DNA of 23,690 bases from a virus. Below are positions 21,269 to 23,690 of the stretch, in pieces. A program made the position numbers and the translations under genes. The DNA lies in the IMG/VR virus record IMGVR_UViG_3300042988_002313, positions 1-23,690 of that record; one strand, written 5' to 3'. How positions within the stretch are numbered: the stretch's first letter is position 1; the number at the start of each line of letters is the position of its first letter. The notes beneath the pieces were generated by a model. The model was given only the letters and a program-made list of their open reading frames with translations. It was not told the DNA's origin and did not search any database.

Positions 21269-23239
21269 CTTCTTTCAACTTCCGGATATATCATGACAAC
21301 ATCCATTAAAAACAATTACACTTTAATAGACAAGTTAAGTCAAGCAACATCCAATGAAGCGTATGATATAGAAACTACAGGCAAAGATCCGTACAAAGGG
21401 GCCCGCACATTCGCTTATGCTATTTGTGATAATGCAGGTCAGGTTGAAGTACTCAGGTTTGACCACCCAACTAAAACAGAAATTAACAAAGCCAAACATC
21501 AGGCTTATTTGAATAATACTAAAATTGCTAAAGTTTGTCATAATTTTCATTTTGAAATGGCAGTGGCGCTGGAAGAGGGTTTCACTATTCCTGATGAAGC
21601 TGTCTGGCACGATACTATGCTTTTGAGTCAACTTTGGGATAATTTGGCCGAAAGTCATGCGCTTGATGCCGTGGCAGATAGATTATGTGATGATCCAGTG
21701 ACACGAAAATATTGGCGTGAAATAGATAAAGAGATTGACCGGGCTAAATCCATATATGGAAATTATCAACTATTTCCTAAATCGTTAATGCATGAGTATC
21801 AAACTAATGACGTGGTGAGAACCATGCTGGTTTTTGAAACCTTGTACCCCTTAGTAAAACAAGATGAATTGATGTATCTTGACTACTTAAACGAGATAGA
21901 GTTGGTCAAGACCACGATTAAGTTTGAGCGCAGAGGAGTTATGCTGGCAAGGAGTGAAGCAGATAAATTAATGAACTGGATGACTGAAGAGATAAGTCAG
22001 GTTGATCGGGATTCTCTCCGGTTGTTAGGAAGGGCCGTGAATTTCAAAAGCCCTATTCAGTTAAGAGATTTATTGTACAAACAATTGAGATTGCCCCTGC
22101 AGTTCAAAAGTTCAGGGGCCAGTCTGGGGAAAGTGACTGCGGATAAAGAGGCAATTGAGGCTTTAAGAGAACAAGCACCTGATGAGTATGTAGGATCAAT
22201 TCTGGATCTTATTTTAAAACAGCGCAGCTACTCCAAAGGCATTGCGATGGTCCAAAGTTATCTGGATGCTTCCAATTCTGATGATATTATTCACCCACAC
22301 ATTAATACCAATAGAGCTCAGACAGGTCGGGAAAGTTCTGAGAACCCAAATATGCAGAATATAAGCAAAGATGCCGCGTTGAAGACAAGGTTTCCTGTCC
22401 CAGCTCGAAAATGTTTCAGGGCCAGACCCCATTATGTTCTTTTCCTTGTCGATTATTCGGGGATTGAGATGAGGTTGATAATTGAGCACACCAAAGAACA
22501 GGAACTTTTAGAGTTGGTGCACCGCAACGGAGATCCACACGATTTGGCAGCCAGTTTATTCTATGGTAAACTATACACCGATCATATTGCAGCGTGTAAA
22601 CACATTGCTAGCACTGACAAGGAGTTCAAAAGGAAGTGGCACAAGTTACTTCCAGAACTGGGGATTGAAGGCGCTGTTCAAGCTATGTGGCCAAAGGCCA
22701 AAAAGATCTTCCGGAGTGCCGCAAAAAATGCTCAATTTGCCTTAGCATACGGAGCCCGGTTGCCTAAAATAGCTGAAACACTAATGATGTCGATTGAGAT
22801 GGCCTCACCGGGGTACTATGCATATTGCAAAAGATTTCCGAAAATTGCCGGATTCACTAACAATATGAAGTCTCAAATACAAACCAAGGGCTTTGTGGTG
22901 ACTTCCTTTGGGAGAAAGTTATATGTGCGAAAAGATAAGCCCTATAGTGCATCAAACTACATTATTCAGGGGACAGCTGCAGGTATTCTTAAACGGGCTC
23001 AAATTCGTGTTAGTGAATACCTTAAAGATATGGATATTCACGTGCTGTTACCAATTCATGATGAATTAATTATCGAATACCCCAGATCTTTGCTACCTCA
23101 AGCTTCAATTATTTTACCTGAGATTGAAAGACTTATGACCGACATGAGTGAAATACAAGTACCCTTAGCAGTGGAGTGGAAAATGACAACATACACATGG
23201 GATAGAGCCAAGGAGTTCAAATATGCGCAGACCGAATAG
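21257..23239 (+). CDS. Family A DNA polymerase with 3'-5' exonuclease domain
   Basis: 660 residues from ATG 21257, or 648 from ATG 21293 (weaker ribosome site but unhindered). Exonuclease motifs: exo I AYDIETTG (D37, E39), exo II CHNFHFEM (N96; E100 where most family members have D) and exo III YQTND (Y181, D185). Polymerase motifs: A FLVDYSGIEMRLI (D399), B RSAAKNAQFALAYG (R486, K490), C LPIHDELIIE (H601-E603), with RAQTGRESSENPNMQNI before motif A. No 5'-3' exonuclease domain, as usual for phage replicative polymerases. It is the core of the replisome, with the primase encoded just downstream. Confidence 0.92.
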   Translation: MAPFLLSTSGYIMTTSIKNNYTLIDKLSQATSNEAYDIETTGKDPYKGARTFAYAICDNAGQVEVLRFDHPTKTEINKAKHQAYLNNTKIAKVCHNFHFEMAVALEEGFTIPDEAVWHDTMLLSQLWDNLAESHALDAVADRLCDDPVTRKYWREIDKEIDRAKSIYGNYQLFPKSLMHEYQTNDVVRTMLVFETLYPLVKQDELMYLDYLNEIELVKTTIKFERRGVMLARSEADKLMNWMTEEISQVDRDSLRLLGRAVNFKSPIQLRDLLYKQLRLPLQFKSSGASLGKVTADKEAIEALREQAPDEYVGSILDLILKQRSYSKGIAMVQSYLDASNSDDIIHPHINTNRAQTGRESSENPNMQNISKDAALKTRFPVPARKCFRARPHYVLFLVDYSGIEMRLIIEHTKEQELLELVHRNGDPHDLAASLFYGKLYTDHIAACKHIASTDKEFKRKWHKLLPELGIEGAVQAMWPKAKKIFRSAAKNAQFALAYGARLPKIAETLMMSIEMASPGYYAYCKRFPKIAGFTNNMKSQIQTKGFVVTSFGRKLYVRKDKPYSASNYIIQGTAAGILKRAQIRVSEYLKDMDIHVLLPIHDELIIEYPRSLLPQASIILPEIERLMTDMSEIQVPLAVEWKMTTYTWDRAKEFKYAQTE

Positions 23240-23423
23240 AGTTGAGTTGTATAAACGAATATGTAAAAAAATAGGGATAAAGCCCACATCACCTTTGGGG
23301 TATTTTTCCAGACAGCAAATGATCGAAATTGATCTTTACCTCCAGCGGGTAAAAGCTGAAACTGAAAAACTCACTAAACAAAAGGACGCTGTGCCGCTAT
23401 GTCAACAAGTAAAGATGGATTGA
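23223..23423 (+). CDS. Small basic protein between polymerase and primase
   Basis: A 66-residue protein with AAGGAG at 23210-23215 before its ATG, overlapping the polymerase end by 17 bases and the next gene by 25. Basic N-terminus (MRRPNRVELYKRICKKIGIK) followed by a helical middle (QQMIEIDLYLQRVKAETEKL). No family recognised. Its overlap on both sides makes it part of the polymerase-primase translational unit. Confidence 0.62.
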   Translation: MRRPNRVELYKRICKKIGIKPTSPLGYFSRQQMIEIDLYLQRVKAETEKLTKQKDAVPLCQQVKMD

Positions 23424-23690
23424 CTATATTCAGCCAATTCGGTTGGAAGGAACACAGCCGAAGTGGTGACCACGTTATGGGGAAATGTCCTTTTTGTACT
23501 AAAGAAGGTCACTTTTTCATCAATGCAACTTCAGCCAATAAAACATGGGATTGTAAGAAGTGCGGCAAATCTGGAGGATTTCAAAAATTTCTGGAAGATA
23601 TAGTTGAGCACTGTTCAAAGCAATTTACCGGAACCGTAGCCAAAGCACTATCCGATAACCGGGGCATATCGGTAGAAACATTCAAAAAAG
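23399..23690 (+). CDS. Primase(-helicase) N-terminal zinc-binding domain, truncated by window end
   Basis: 97 codons are visible from ATG 23399. MGKCPFCTKEGHFFINATSA and the following TWDCKKCGKSGG form a zinc ribbon of the C-x2-C ... C-x2-C type found at the N-terminus of phage primases/primase-helicases (CHC2- or T7 gp4-like). The remaining text (SDNRGISVETFKK) fits the short 'YLxxRGIs' linker that leads into the primase core. The TOPRIM/helicase parts are outside the window, so whether it has a helicase half is unknown. The ribosome site is weak (AGGA, 12 bases away). Confidence 0.75.
   Translation, partial: MSTSKDGLTIFSQFGWKEHSRSGDHVMGKCPFCTKEGHFFINATSANKTWDCKKCGKSGGFQKFLEDIVEHCSKQFTGTVAKALSDNRGISVETFKK

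Overview
The window is about 23.7 kb of a tailed-phage (or prophage) genome. All genes lie on the + strand and are tightly packed. The sequence is AT-rich (about 40% GC by eye), with strong AAAGGAG/GGAG ribosome binding sites and sigma70-like promoters. The baseplate genes follow the order of phage Mu (contractile tail, myovirus morphotype), so a Gram-negative host is most likely. I cannot name the host or phage genus. No integrase, transposase, tRNA or CRISPR array is visible.

Late region (1-11.07 kb). It opens with the C-terminal part of a tape measure protein. Three unassigned or adhesin-like genes follow (896-2685, the last with a LamG-like domain). Then come homologues of Mu N (DNA circularisation), gp44/P (hub), gp45 (spike), gp46, gp47 (baseplate J) and gp48, ending with a short tail-fibre-like protein. 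Two extra virion-type genes (5438-7210) sit between the gp45 and gp46 homologues. The gp46 homologue carries an N-terminal extension containing a PKD domain. Lysis genes follow (11.08-12.2 kb): a small one-helix membrane protein, an M15-type peptidase endolysin and a candidate two-helix holin. Rho-independent terminator-like hairpins lie before the endolysin and after the holin candidate.

Junction (12.2-12.57 kb). This is a very AT-rich, repeat-containing intergenic stretch. It holds a possible 34-residue membrane peptide gene and a good promoter (TTGACT-17-TATATT) that starts the early region.

Early region (12.59-15.05 kb). It contains small unknown genes, a DUF932-type gene and a DUF6011-type gene. 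An 85-bp perfect direct repeat (12760-12844 and 14397-14481) carries the last codons of the upstream gene, a promoter and a leader. The leader also appears, slightly changed, after the first promoter, so three transcripts would share a related 5' UTR. A run of nine A at the end of the DUF6011 gene could fuse it by -1 frameshift to the following frame.

Replication/recombination region (15.08 kb to the end). In order: a Lys-rich protein, SNF2-type helicase, RuvC-like nuclease, family-4-type uracil-DNA glycosylase, Cas4/AddB-like PD-(D/E)XK nuclease, Sak4-like RecA-fold ATPase, a large SSB-like protein with an unusual acidic/helical/AKP-rich tail, a family A DNA polymerase, a small unknown protein and the start of a primase(-helicase) with a zinc ribbon. 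Many of these genes overlap by a few bases and are probably translationally coupled. A stable hairpin covers the ribosome binding site and first ATG of the polymerase gene. Together they look like an autonomous replisome with its own recombination system, joined to a Mu-type tail module.
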